Shown: one piece after another, positions 26,929-34,608 of the stretch
How positions within the stretch are numbered: position 1 is the stretch's first letter
Layout: each line of letters starts with the position of its first letter
Assembly: GCF_013266735.1 (NCBI RefSeq)
Contig: NZ_JABSNU010000010.1
Span: forward strand, 120,453-184,452
Length of the DNA: 64,000 nt
Direction: 5' to 3'
Source of the DNA: Pedobacter foliorum
GTDB lineage: Bacteria > Bacteroidota > Bacteroidia > Sphingobacteriales > Sphingobacteriaceae
The notes under the pieces: generated by a model
Told to the model about the DNA's origin: nothing
Databases searched by the model: none
What the model saw: the letters and a program-made list of their open reading frames with translations, nothing else
Translations under genes and position numbers: made by a program

Positions 26929-27150
26929 ATGTATTGGACTTTAGAACTCGCATCGCATTTGGAAGACGCTCCATGGCCTGCAACAAAAGATGAATTGATA
27001 GATTATGGTATACGTTCTGGTGCACCTGTTGAGGTGATAGAAAATTTACAAGCTTTGGAAGATGATGGGGAACCATACGAAACCATCGAAGAGATTTGGC
27101 CAGATTATCCAACTAAGGATGATTTCTTCTTTAACGAAGATGAATATTAA
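26929..27150 (+). CDS. DUF2795 domain-containing protein
   Basis: The 73-residue acidic protein matches DUF2795, a small helical family: it opens MYWTLELASHLEDAPWPATKDELIDYGIRSGAP (break after 20 residues for readability: MYWTLELASHLEDAPW) and has the VIENLQALEDDGEPYETIEEIWPDYP pattern of the family. It is highly conserved across Bacteroidota but its function is unknown. It has its own strong promoter and terminator, suggesting high or constitutive expression. Confidence 0.9.
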   Translation: MYWTLELASHLEDAPWPATKDELIDYGIRSGAPVEVIENLQALEDDGEPYETIEEIWPDYPTKDDFFFNEDEY

Positions 27151-27163
27151 CCACAACTCATAA

Positions 27164-27202
27164 AAAAGAAAGGCCCCAATTATTGGGGCTTTTCTTTTTT
27201 TT
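27164..27202 (+). terminator. Terminator of the DUF2795 gene
   Basis: AAGAAAGGCCCCAAT pairs with ATTGGGGCTTTTCTT with one G:U pair and is followed by a run of T. It starts 14 bases after the DUF2795 stop codon. Confidence 0.88.
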
Positions 27203-27288
27203 GGAACGATGATTGTTTATGTATTGTCAAGGAAGTGTTTAACGCAACCTAAAATCTATCAAAAAACATACACCTAAAATTAAACGTC

Positions 27289-27450
27289 ATGGGAAATTTA
27301 CTTTATCTAGTTGCAGTAGTATTAGTAATATTATGGATTATTGGGTTCTTCTTTAATGGTTTCGGTCCAAATGTTGGTGGCCTAATCCATATATTATTAG
27401 TGATTGCAGTTATAGCAATTATTCTAAAGGTTATTAATAGAGCAGCATAA
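27289..27450 (+). CDS. Lmo0937-type small membrane protein (53 aa)
   Basis: This ORF is short: ATG at 27289, TAA at 27448-27450. The product, which begins MGNLLYLVAVVLVILWIIGF and ends ILKVINRAA, has two membrane helices (about 3-22 and 31-48) around a FNGFGPNVGG turn. This is the pattern of the Lmo0937 family of tiny membrane proteins found in many bacteria and often linked to stress responses. The function is unknown. It sits alone between two terminators. Confidence 0.85.
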   Translation: MGNLLYLVAVVLVILWIIGFFFNGFGPNVGGLIHILLVIAVIAIILKVINRAA

Positions 27451-27492
27451 TAGTATTCACATAAGACTCTATAATTTTAAATAATAGACAGA

Positions 27493-27527
27493 AGTGGTAA
27501 TGATAAAATTCATTATCACTTTTTTTT
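27493..27527 (+). terminator. Terminator of the Lmo0937-type gene
   Basis: AGTGGTAATGA (27493-27503) pairs with TCATTATCACT (27510-27520) with one G:U pair and is followed by eight T. Its right arm and tail match the terminator at 63914-63951 closely. Confidence 0.85.
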
Positions 27528-27577
27528 ATACCATTTTTTTGGGTTCGGAAGGTGGGACGGGATTTGAACGTATCTCA

Positions 27578-27645
27578 TTCGGGCTTTGTTCGACTGTGGT
27601 CGAACGAGGGCCGAACAAGGTCCCTTTAAACATGGTGTAAGGGAC
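27578..27645. repeat. GTTCGA-rich double hairpin element
   Basis: The first hairpin pairs 27578-27594 with 27599-27615 (17 positions, one mismatch, two G:U, loop TGTG); its core is GTTCGAC-TGTG-GTCGAAC. A second follows, GTCCCTT (27620-27626) with AAGGGAC (27639-27645). The stretch is much more GC-rich than its surroundings and contains no open frame. It is probably an intergenic repeat. It lies in the 427-base gap 27451-27877; from 27646 to 27877 I see nothing but AT-rich sequence. Confidence 0.5.
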
Positions 27646-27877
27646 GACTGTATTTTAGTTTTTTTTTCGGACCTAATTCCATTTTAAAACTTAGCAAATT
27701 AGCATTGAGGTAAATAGAAAATTCCATTTAATTTCGACACCATTTGCAATCTATTTAATTGAAGAATTAAATGTAAGAAAAATATTAACACACAGGAACA
27801 TTGGCTGTGATAGTAATATTTTATAGTGTATCTTGTTTAGGCTTATTCTAAACGACTCTGTTAATGAATTTTGAAAA

Positions 27878-28702
27878 ATGAAAAAGGTCATCTTAAATAT
27901 TTTGTTGGTATTTGGTTTACCTTGGCCTATTCTCGCTCAAAAACTCCCTAAGATTCAAGAGCATTCAATTAAAGCACCTGTTAATACACGGATAGACGGC
28001 AAACCAACAGAATGGAAGGATGCTTTTCAAGCCTATAATCCTAAAACGGAATTATACTATACGATTTCTAACGATCAAGATAATTTATATTTAATTGTTC
28101 AAGCAAGGACGATAGATGTTATTCAAAAAGTTATTTACGGTGGTATAAGTTTTACCGTAAGTACATCAGGAATAAAAACTGACACTAGTAATGTTGAGAT
28201 TACGTTTCCTGCATACACAAAAGGCTATTCCAAGTGGATGGTAAATCTGGAGGATCTCAAAGAAGTGAGCAAAAGCATTGGGGAAAATAAAGTGTTAGTC
28301 GACTCTTTTGTTAATCTGCGTAACAGTCAAATTGATTCCAAACTTAAGCTAATTGGTATTTCAGGAATAAAATTAACTAATGATAGTCTTCTTTCGGTTT
28401 TTAATGACACTGGTGTTAAAGTGAAATCTAAATTTAGTTCCAATATAGTTTATACTTATGAATTGGCCTTCCCGTTGAAATTATTGGATAACAAAGGAAT
28501 TAACCTAAGCGAAATTAGTTATAATATTAGGGTTAATGGGGCGAGCACCCGTAATGTAGTTATCGAGGTGGACCAAGATCGAAAAAGAATTTTTGTTAAC
28601 GGAAAGAACAATGATAATTATGTTTGGCCGTTGACGGCAAGCTATCTTAGCTTAGCTTTTCCGACAGAATTTTGGGGCCAATATGTTCTATTTACCAAAT
28701 AA
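27878..28702 (+). CDS. Secreted protein with CBM9/DOMON-like N-terminal domain
   Basis: The 274-residue protein has a signal peptide (cleavage near ILAQ, residue 21). Residues about 30-110 have the pattern of the CBM9/DOMON sandwich: RIDGKPTEWKDAF followed by YYTISNDQDNLYLIVQA, as in domains that bind sugars or haem at the cell surface. The remainder (110-274) resembles the second half of such a fold, with an FPLKLLDNKGI segment. I do not recognise a specific family. It is a single gene next to the repeat-rich stretch, and its ligand is unknown. Confidence 0.7.
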   Translation: MKKVILNILLVFGLPWPILAQKLPKIQEHSIKAPVNTRIDGKPTEWKDAFQAYNPKTELYYTISNDQDNLYLIVQARTIDVIQKVIYGGISFTVSTSGIKTDTSNVEITFPAYTKGYSKWMVNLEDLKEVSKSIGENKVLVDSFVNLRNSQIDSKLKLIGISGIKLTNDSLLSVFNDTGVKVKSKFSSNIVYTYELAFPLKLLDNKGINLSEISYNIRVNGASTRNVVIEVDQDRKRIFVNGKNNDNYVWPLTASYLSLAFPTEFWGQYVLFTK

Positions 28703-28719
28703 GCTCAATCCGCGGACTG

Positions 28720-29403
28720 TTATTGAGAAATATTTCTTTTGCTAAGAAACATGGAGGCTATTTCAAGATCTTCTGGGTAGGTGATCTTTATGTTCTGTCT
28801 TTCACCTTCAATCAGATTTATTTCAAATCCTGAATATTCTGCAACCGAGGCATCATCTGTAAACTCATTTCTAAAAGGTTTCTCGTAGGCTTTTCTTAAT
28901 ACATCCAGATTAAATGTTTGTGGTGTTTGTATCAGAGCTACTTCGTTTCTGTTTAGTGATTCGCTTTTGTTGCTTCCTAGAAATCTTCTAATTGAATCTG
29001 TTGGTGTAATGCCTGCAACGCAGTTGCCTAGCTCTTCTGCTACCTGAAATGACTTTGAAATAAGTTCTGCAGAGACTAGTGGTCTTACAGCATCATGTAC
29101 AGCGACGATGCCTTTGCCTTTAATGGCTTTTAGGCCGTTCTTTACTGAATGAAATCTTTGTTCCCCACCTTTTATCACCTGATGAGGTATTGTGAAGTTG
29201 TAGGTGCTGCAAAGCTCTTCCCAGTAGGTGTGCTGATGTATGTTTAAGACTAAAAGTATTTCAGGGTTTAGTGCACATTGGTAAAAGGCTTCCAAGGTAT
29301 GCATCAATACTGGCTTACCATCTAATAATAAAAACTGCTTAGCTATGGAGTTTTGCATCCTGCTACCAGATCCACCTGCAACTAAAATGGCATAGTATTT
29401 CAT
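28720..29403 (-). CDS. ispD: 2-C-methyl-D-erythritol 4-phosphate cytidylyltransferase
   Basis: This 227-residue enzyme makes CDP-methylerythritol in the MEP isoprenoid pathway. The CTP-binding start ILVAGGSGSRM (6-16), the VAVHDAVRPLVS motif and the ITYPEDLEIA end are diagnostic of IspD. Length is typical. It is downstream of queA on the same strand, but a long imperfect hairpin lies in the 114-base gap, so co-transcription is uncertain. Confidence 0.96.
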   Translation of the reverse strand: MKYYAILVAGGSGSRMQNSIAKQFLLLDGKPVLMHTLEAFYQCALNPEILLVLNIHQHTYWEELCSTYNFTIPHQVIKGGEQRFHSVKNGLKAIKGKGIVAVHDAVRPLVSAELISKSFQVAEELGNCVAGITPTDSIRRFLGSNKSESLNRNEVALIQTPQTFNLDVLRKAYEKPFRNEFTDDASVAEYSGFEINLIEGERQNIKITYPEDLEIASMFLSKRNISQ

Positions 29404-29415
29404 GAGGGAGTATTT

Positions 29416-29509
29416 AGTAGTTAATAATTAGTATTTAGTACTTAGACAAAGTGTGTATTAGCAAAAAGCTATCTACATCCTGTCTAAGTGCTAAATACTG
29501 ATTACTACT
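29416..29509. repeat. TACTTAGAC inverted repeat between queA and ispD
   Basis: The left arm (29416-29448) pairs with the right arm (29481-29509): aligned from the inner end, 25 positions match apart from two G:U pairs, with a 4-base insertion in the left arm. The right arm, TGTCTAAGTGCTAAATACTG and on, recurs at 32267-32299. It could act as a terminator or mRNA-stabilising hairpin between the two genes. Confidence 0.6.
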
Positions 29510-29517
29510 TACTGAAA

Positions 29518-30567
29518 CTATATAATCAACATAGCATCACCATAGCTATAGAAACGATATTTTTCTTTTAAAGCTACTTCGTATGCATTTCTAACATAAT
29601 CGTAACCACCAAATGCACTTACCATCATCAATAAGGTAGATTCTGGAGTGTGGAAGTTGGTAATCATTGAATTAGCGATGCTGAAATCATAAGGAGGGAA
29701 GATGAACTTACTAGTCCAGTCGTTAGCTGCCTTAAGTGTTCTATTTGAAGATACAGCTGACTCTATTGCACGCATAGAAGTTGTTCCAACTGCACAGATT
29801 TTTCTTTTGTCTTCAATAGCTTTATTTACAATGTCAGCATCTTTTTGCTCAATAATGAACTGTTCTGAGTCCATTTTGTGTTTAGTTAAGTCTTCAACCT
29901 CTACAGATCTGAAAGTACCTAGGCCTACGTGTAAAGTAACTTCTGCAAAGTTAACACCTTTTAATTCCAGGCGTTTCATTAATTCTCTGCTAAAGTGCAA
30001 ACCTGCAGTAGGTGCCGCAACAGCTCCTTCATGTTTTGCAAATATAGTTTGGTAACGTTCTTTATCTTGAGCAGTAGCTTTACGCTTGATATATTTAGGA
30101 AGTGGAGTTTCGCCAAGAATTTCGATGTTCTTTCTGAACTCTTCATCAGTTCCATCAAATAAGAAACGGATGGTACGTCCACGTGATGTAGTGTTGTCAA
30201 CAACTTCAGCAACTAATAAATCGTCATCACCAAAGTACAATTTGTTTCCAACACGGATTTTACGAGCGGGATCAACCAAAACATCCCATAAACGTAATTC
30301 TTTGTTCAGTTCACGCAATAAGAAAACTTCAATTGTAGCACCAGTTTTTTCTTTATTTCCGTATAAACGGGCAGGGAAAACTTTGGTGTTGTTCAATATC
30401 ATTACATCCTTATCATCAAAATAACTTAGAACATCCTTAAATATTTTATGTTCAATTTTGCCACTATCCTTATGTAGAACCATTAAACGGGCTTCGTCCC
30501 TTTGTTCTGAAGGATTATTGGCAACTAATGATTCAGGTAGATTAAACTTAAATTGAGATAACTTCAT
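29518..30567 (-). CDS. queA: tRNA preQ1(34) S-adenosylmethionine ribosyltransferase-isomerase
   Basis: This 349-residue enzyme adds the ribosyl part of SAM to 7-aminomethyl-7-deazaguanine in tRNA to make epoxyqueuosine. Diagnostic motifs are the N-terminal MKLSQFKFNLPESLVA, DEARLMVL, GAVAAPTAGLHFS and HVGLGTFRSVEVEDL. Length fits. A full TAnnTTTG element with an upstream TTG precedes it. It is divergent from the MacB-type permease and followed by ispD after a hairpin. Confidence 0.97.
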   Translation of the reverse strand: MKLSQFKFNLPESLVANNPSEQRDEARLMVLHKDSGKIEHKIFKDVLSYFDDKDVMILNNTKVFPARLYGNKEKTGATIEVFLLRELNKELRLWDVLVDPARKIRVGNKLYFGDDDLLVAEVVDNTTSRGRTIRFLFDGTDEEFRKNIEILGETPLPKYIKRKATAQDKERYQTIFAKHEGAVAAPTAGLHFSRELMKRLELKGVNFAEVTLHVGLGTFRSVEVEDLTKHKMDSEQFIIEQKDADIVNKAIEDKRKICAVGTTSMRAIESAVSSNRTLKAANDWTSKFIFPPYDFSIANSMITNFHTPESTLLMMVSAFGGYDYVRNAYEVALKEKYRFYSYGDAMLII

Positions 30568-30593
30568 ATTTTTCGATGTGATAATTAAGGGCG

Positions 30594-30626
30594 CAAATTT
30601 ACAAAATATAATCTTCTTTTTTGCAA
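30594..30626 (-). promoter_or_regulatory. Promoter of queA
   Basis: On the minus strand TAAATTTG (30594-30601) matches TAnnTTTG, and a TTG lies 22 bases upstream (30624-30626). The leader to the queA ATG at 30567 is about 20 bases. Confidence 0.6.
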
Positions 30627-30718
30627 TTAACTTACGTCCTGATAAACAAGATAGATTTTATTTATAAACATAATTGTATTTTTTATATTATATAATATTT
30701 TTCTGTAACCTTTTTGGT

Positions 30719-30726
30719 TAGTTTTG
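30719..30726 (+). promoter_or_regulatory. -7 promoter element for the MacB-type permease
   Basis: TAGTTTTG matches TAnnTTTG and lies 15 bases before the ATG at 30742, implying a leader of under 10 bases. No -33 TTTG is seen at the usual distance. Confidence 0.4.
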
Positions 30727-30741
30727 GTCTAAACGTTAATT

Positions 30742-31983
30742 ATGATTATTTTCAAACTAATAGGCGAAAGTTTTCGATTTGCATTTGATGCACTACGCCA
30801 AAATAAACTTCGCACAATGCTTTCCTTACTGGGGATAACCATTGGGATTTTTGCAATCATATTCGTGTTTTCTGCTGCTGATACTTTTAGAGGGAAACTG
30901 CAGGCAAGTATAGATAAATTGGGTTCTAAAACGATATTTATTCAAAAATGGCCATGGGGAGGTTTTGGTGATTATCCCTGGTGGAAATATATGAACAGAC
31001 CTGTTCCTTCATTAAGGGATTATGAGTTGTTAAGGGCACGTTTGGAGCATGCGGAAGGTCTTTCTTACGAGATATGGGCAAATGAACGTACTATTAAACA
31101 TAGAAGTAATTCTGTGGAGGGAGTAGGAGTAAGGGCGGCTTCACAGGATTTTAATAAAACATGGACTCTGGATTTTCAGGAAGGTAGGTATTTTACAGAG
31201 AATGAAGGCAAGTCAGGTTCTCCTGTTGTTCTTATTGGTGCTCTTGTCGCAGAAGGATTGTTTAACGGTGAACCTGCAATTGGGAAATCTATAATAGTGA
31301 TGGGCCGTAAGTTGAATGTAGTCGGTGTTTTCAAAAAAGAAGGGGAAGATATTCTGGGTATGTCTCAGGACAAGAATCTTGTTATGCCATTAAATTTTGC
31401 AAAAGGCATTATGGATATTGAAAGTGATAGGTATGACCCATCGATTACTGTAAGAGGATTTGAACATATTTCTCTTGAAGAAATTGAAAGTGAAATAAAA
31501 GGAACGATGCGTTCTATAAGAAGGTTAAAACCTGGTGTGGAGGATGATTTCTCTTTGAATAAAAGTACTATTGCCTCTAATCAGCTGGATAAGATGTTTA
31601 ATATGGTTGACATTGCCGGCTGGGTTATTGGAGGTTTCTCAATTCTTGTAGGAGGATTTGGTATTGCAAATATTATGTTTGTTTCTGTAAAGGAACGCAC
31701 TAATATTATTGGTATCCAGAAGTCTCTGGGGGCTAAAAATTATTTTATTATGCTCCAGTTTCTATTTGAAGCAATAGCATTGTGTTTGCTAGGAGGGTTT
31801 TTAGGGCTGTTTCTAGTTTATTTGGCAACATTGGGCGCCAGTGCAGCCGGTTTTGAAATGGTCTTGTTTATGAAGAACATAATTCTTGGGATAGGTGTGT
31901 CTCTTGTTATTGGAACAATATCTGGATTTTGGCCGGCGTATGCAGCGTCTAGGTTGGATCCTGTAGAAGCGATTCGCTCGTAA
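30742..31983 (+). CDS. ABC transporter permease, MacB/FtsX type
   Basis: The 413-residue protein has one N-terminal membrane helix (MLSLLGITIGIFAIIFVFSA), a large periplasmic MacB_PCD domain (about 45-250) and a C-terminal FtsX domain with three helices (about 290-410; ERTNIIGIQKSLGAKNYFI is a conserved motif). Its ATPase is not adjacent. The MacB/LolD-type ATPase at 25526 is a candidate partner. Such systems export antibiotics, peptides or lipoproteins; the substrate is unknown. Confidence 0.92.
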   Translation: MIIFKLIGESFRFAFDALRQNKLRTMLSLLGITIGIFAIIFVFSAADTFRGKLQASIDKLGSKTIFIQKWPWGGFGDYPWWKYMNRPVPSLRDYELLRARLEHAEGLSYEIWANERTIKHRSNSVEGVGVRAASQDFNKTWTLDFQEGRYFTENEGKSGSPVVLIGALVAEGLFNGEPAIGKSIIVMGRKLNVVGVFKKEGEDILGMSQDKNLVMPLNFAKGIMDIESDRYDPSITVRGFEHISLEEIESEIKGTMRSIRRLKPGVEDDFSLNKSTIASNQLDKMFNMVDIAGWVIGGFSILVGGFGIANIMFVSVKERTNIIGIQKSLGAKNYFIMLQFLFEAIALCLLGGFLGLFLVYLATLGASAAGFEMVLFMKNIILGIGVSLVIGTISGFWPAYAASRLDPVEAIRS

Positions 31984-32041
31984 TAAGGTTCCGCTCCTAA
32001 TATGGCTTCGCTTTTTGCTTAAAAACTGTGCATTACTACTC

Positions 32042-32170
32042 AAAGGCTGGAATCTTTTGCCCTGAAGAAGGACAAAATTTCCTAGGCCTTTTCCTAGAAC
32101 GCCCAGCTTTTAAGGTATGGCGCCTCAGCATAAACTCGCTAGTCCAACATGCATGGAGCATGCTTGATGA
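32042..32170. other. Possible structured RNA or intergenic repeat element
   Basis: This part of the 318-base gap 31984-32301 has no gene but folds well by eye. An outer stem pairs AAAGGCTGG (32042-32050) with CCAGCTTTT (32103-32111). Inside it are two hairpins: TTTTGCC (32055-32061) with GGACAAAA (32070-32077), and CTAGG (32082-32086) with CCTAG (32093-32097). That is a three-way junction. To its right are GGCGCC and a CATGC-ATGGA-GCATG hairpin. The upstream part (31984-32041) shows nothing clear. A decayed repeat is the main alternative. Confidence 0.35.
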
Positions 32171-32186
32171 TTGACTATTTTATAGA

Positions 32187-32229
32187 AACACAAAGGCCTG
32201 TTCCATTATTTGGAACAGGCCTTTGTGTT
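32187..32229. terminator. Bidirectional hairpin between permease and aminotransferase
   Basis: AACACAAAGGCCTGTTCCA (32187-32205) and its exact reverse complement (32211-32229) form a 19-bp stem with a 5-base loop between convergent genes. No clean T-run follows, but the stem is very stable. Confidence 0.8.
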
Positions 32230-32266
32230 ATGTTTAAATTCAAGATATTGATATTATTAGTAGTAA

Positions 32267-32299
32267 AGTCTAAGTACTAAATACCAGTATCTAACTACT
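32267..32299. repeat. Second copy of the TACTTAGAC repeat
   Basis: The sequence beginning AGTCTAAGTACTAAATACC matches the right arm of the hairpin at 29481-29509, with an ACTACTA end in both. Just to its left ATTAGTAGT pairs with ACTACTAAT. It sits at the 3' end of the aminotransferase gene. Confidence 0.5.
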
Positions 32300-32301
32300 A
32301 A

Positions 32302-33495
32302 TTAGCTTAATTTGGCTAAAGCAGCTTTTATTCTTGAAACTGCATCTCTAAGTTTATCTTCGGCAGCGGCATAAGAAATTCTGATACAATCGCTGTTTCC
32401 AAACGCTTCTCCGGTTACGGTTGATACATGAGCTTCGTTCAGTAAGAATAAGCTTAAATCTTCAGCGCTATTGATGGTTTGAGTACCATCAGTTTTACCG
32501 AAGTAAGATTTTATCTCAGGGAAGAAATAGAAAGCTCCATCTGGAAGATTTACATTAACGCCCGGGATTTCTTTTAATAAAGCATAAACGATATCTCTAC
32601 GTTTTCTGAACTCATCAACCATTTCCGTTACGCTGTCTAATCCACCTTGGTAAGCTGCTAAAGCTGCACGTTGAGCGATAGATGAACTACCTGAAGTGAT
32701 TTGACCTTGTAATTTATCGCAAGCATTTGCAATTTCTTTATTTGCAGCCATATAACCAACTCTCCAGCCAGTCATAGCATAAGATTTAGAGAAACCATTG
32801 ATTAAGATTACTCTGTCTTTAATAGAATCAAATTCAGCGATAGAAGCATGTTTACCAACAAAGTTGATGTGCTCATAAATCTCATCAGAGATGATATAGA
32901 TATTAGGATGTTTTTCAAAAACAGCTACCAAATCAGCTAATTCTTCTTTGCTGTACACAGATCCCGTAGGGTTGCATGGCGAAGAGAACATGAACAATTT
33001 GGTTTTAGGAGTAATTGCTGCTTCTAATTGAGCTCCTGTAATTTTAAAGTTGTTTTCAACTGTAGCATTAATGAATACAGTTTCGCCTTCACCAAGTTTA
33101 ATCATTTCTGAATAAGATACCCAGTAAGGAGTTGGAACGATAACTTCGTCACCTGGATCTACAATACACATTACTGCGTTGGCAAGTGATTGTTTTGCGC
33201 CTGTTGAAACTACAATTTGATCAAAACTGTAGCTCAATCCATTTTCTCTCAATAACTTTTCTGCAACTGCCTTACGAAGTTCAGGGTAACCAGAAACCGG
33301 AGTATAGTATGAATAATTCTCATCTACAGCGGTATTTGCAGCTTCCTTAACAAATTTTGGTGTAAAGAAGTCTGGCTCACCAAAACTTAGGTTGATAACG
33401 TCTATTCCTTTTGCGGATAGCTCTCTGCCTAACTTAGCCATTTTAATTGTTTGTGACTCAGATAGGTTATTGATTCTTTTGGATAAAAATGTCAT
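32302..33495 (-). CDS. Pyridoxal phosphate-dependent aminotransferase, class I (aspartate type)
   Basis: This roughly 397-residue enzyme transfers amino groups, most likely between aspartate (or an aromatic amino acid) and 2-oxoglutarate. The motifs SSPCNPTGSVYS, SDEIYEHI and NGFSKSYAMTGWRVGYM (PLP-binding lysine in SKS) are diagnostic. The frame extends to 33552, but I place the start at the ATG at 33495 because a full TAnnTTTG element lies at 33535-33542, inside the longer frame, and MTFLSKRINNLSES is the usual family start. It is a single-gene unit. Confidence 0.93.
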   Translation of the reverse strand: MTFLSKRINNLSESQTIKMAKLGRELSAKGIDVINLSFGEPDFFTPKFVKEAANTAVDENYSYYTPVSGYPELRKAVAEKLLRENGLSYSFDQIVVSTGAKQSLANAVMCIVDPGDEVIVPTPYWVSYSEMIKLGEGETVFINATVENNFKITGAQLEAAITPKTKLFMFSSPCNPTGSVYSKEELADLVAVFEKHPNIYIISDEIYEHINFVGKHASIAEFDSIKDRVILINGFSKSYAMTGWRVGYMAANKEIANACDKLQGQITSGSSSIAQRAALAAYQGGLDSVTEMVDEFRKRRDIVYALLKEIPGVNVNLPDGAFYFFPEIKSYFGKTDGTQTINSAEDLSLFLLNEAHVSTVTGEAFGNSDCIRISYAAAEDKLRDAVSRIKAALAKLS

Positions 33496-33534
33496 AATAA
33501 TTTGTGCGTGGGCAAATTTAATTTTGTGCAATGA

Positions 33535-33542
33535 CAAATATA
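33535..33542 (-). promoter_or_regulatory. -7 promoter element for the aminotransferase
   Basis: The minus strand reads TATATTTG, a full match to TAnnTTTG, 39 bases upstream of the chosen ATG. It argues against a start at 33552. No -33 TTG is seen. Confidence 0.5.
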
Positions 33543-33604
33543 TGAACCTCACTGAATTATAAACTAAAAAAAATACTTTTTAATGTAATTCGGTAGTGAA
33601 ACTG

Positions 33605-33612
33605 TATTTTTG
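33605..33612 (+). promoter_or_regulatory. -7-like element at the start of the cation-efflux gene
   Basis: TATTTTTG matches TAnnTTTG but directly abuts the GTG at 33613. If it is used, translation must begin downstream, for example at the GTG at 33631. If it is not used, the upstream GTG or TTG may be the start. Confidence 0.35.
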
Positions 33613-34608
33613 GTGACTAAACTCTATAAAGTGCAACCTAAAAAAAAGGCGATACTTCTTTCTTTATGCATCAGTATAGTGCTTATGTTGGCAAAATTTG
33701 TTGCCTATTTCATCACTCAATCTAATGCAATTTTAACTGATGCTTTAGAGAGTATTGTAAATGTACTTGCCAGTAGTTTTGCATTTTATAGTATCTATTT
33801 GGCAACTATCCCTAAAGATAAAAATCATCCTTATGGTCATGGTAAAGTTGAGTTCTTCTCTGCTTTTTTGGAAGGTGCGTTAATTACCATAGCCGGATTA
33901 ATTATCATCTTTAAATCTACTTACGATTTAATATATCCTAAACCCATTTATCAACTTTTTGAAGGCGCAAGTATTATTGGTGTAACTGGGGTAGTAAATC
34001 TAATAATTGGCTTATACCTAATTAACACCGGAAAAAAGCATAATTCAATTACACTGGAGGCTGATGGAAAACATCTGCTTACGGATGCAGTAACAAGCGC
34101 CGGATTGGTAGTTGGTGTGGTTTTGATACAACTTACTAAAATCTACTGGCTGGATAGTGTGATCTCGATTTTACTTGGTCTATATATCATTTATAATGGA
34201 TATAAGCTAACCAGGCGATCAGTTGGTGGGTTGATGGATGAAAGCAACATCGATCTGGTAAAAGATATTATAGGAATTCTGCAGAAGAATCGTAAAGAAC
34301 CATGGATAGATGTTCACAATCTTAGGGCGCAACAGTATGGGGCCGATCTGCATATTGATTGTCACTTTACACTTCCTTATTATTTCGATCTCAATCGTGT
34401 TCATCAGGAGATATCAAGTATTGATAAGCTGATAAATGGGAATGCACACCATAAAACTGAACTATTTATTCATGCAGATCCTTGTTTGCCAGCCTGCTGT
34501 AATTACTGTAAAATGCAGGATTGTCCGGTGCGAGAAGAGGCCTTTAGAGGTGAAATTGAGTGGACAATAGAAAATGCAACTAAAAATCAAAAACACTTCG
34601 ATCAATGA
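33613..34608 (+). CDS. Cation diffusion facilitator family transporter
   Basis: The roughly 331-residue inner-membrane protein has six predicted helices and the CDF signature, including NAILTDALESIVNV and the HPYGHGKVEFFSA metal-site motif. It exchanges Zn2+, Fe2+ or similar ions for protons. The C-terminal cytoplasmic domain ends with a cysteine-rich motif, CLPACCNYCKMQDCPVR, which may bind metal. The start is uncertain: GTG at 33613, TTG at 33610 or GTG at 33631, with a promoter element covering the first two. Its stop overlaps the NUDIX start by 4 bases. Confidence 0.9.
   Translation: MTKLYKVQPKKKAILLSLCISIVLMLAKFVAYFITQSNAILTDALESIVNVLASSFAFYSIYLATIPKDKNHPYGHGKVEFFSAFLEGALITIAGLIIIFKSTYDLIYPKPIYQLFEGASIIGVTGVVNLIIGLYLINTGKKHNSITLEADGKHLLTDAVTSAGLVVGVVLIQLTKIYWLDSVISILLGLYIIYNGYKLTRRSVGGLMDESNIDLVKDIIGILQKNRKEPWIDVHNLRAQQYGADLHIDCHFTLPYYFDLNRVHQEISSIDKLINGNAHHKTELFIHADPCLPACCNYCKMQDCPVREEAFRGEIEWTIENATKNQKHFDQ

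Noticed and set aside
27548..27620. tRNA gene on the minus strand (the sequence reads GTTCAAATCCCGTCCCACC like a T-arm and acceptor end)
   Set aside because: The T-stem does not pair (ATACG against CCCGT) and no matching 5' acceptor strand lies about 70 bases upstream. At best it is a remnant, more likely chance or part of a repeat.
33496..33552. Longer N-terminus of the aminotransferase
   Set aside because: A promoter -7 element lies in it and the extra residues are not like the family start.
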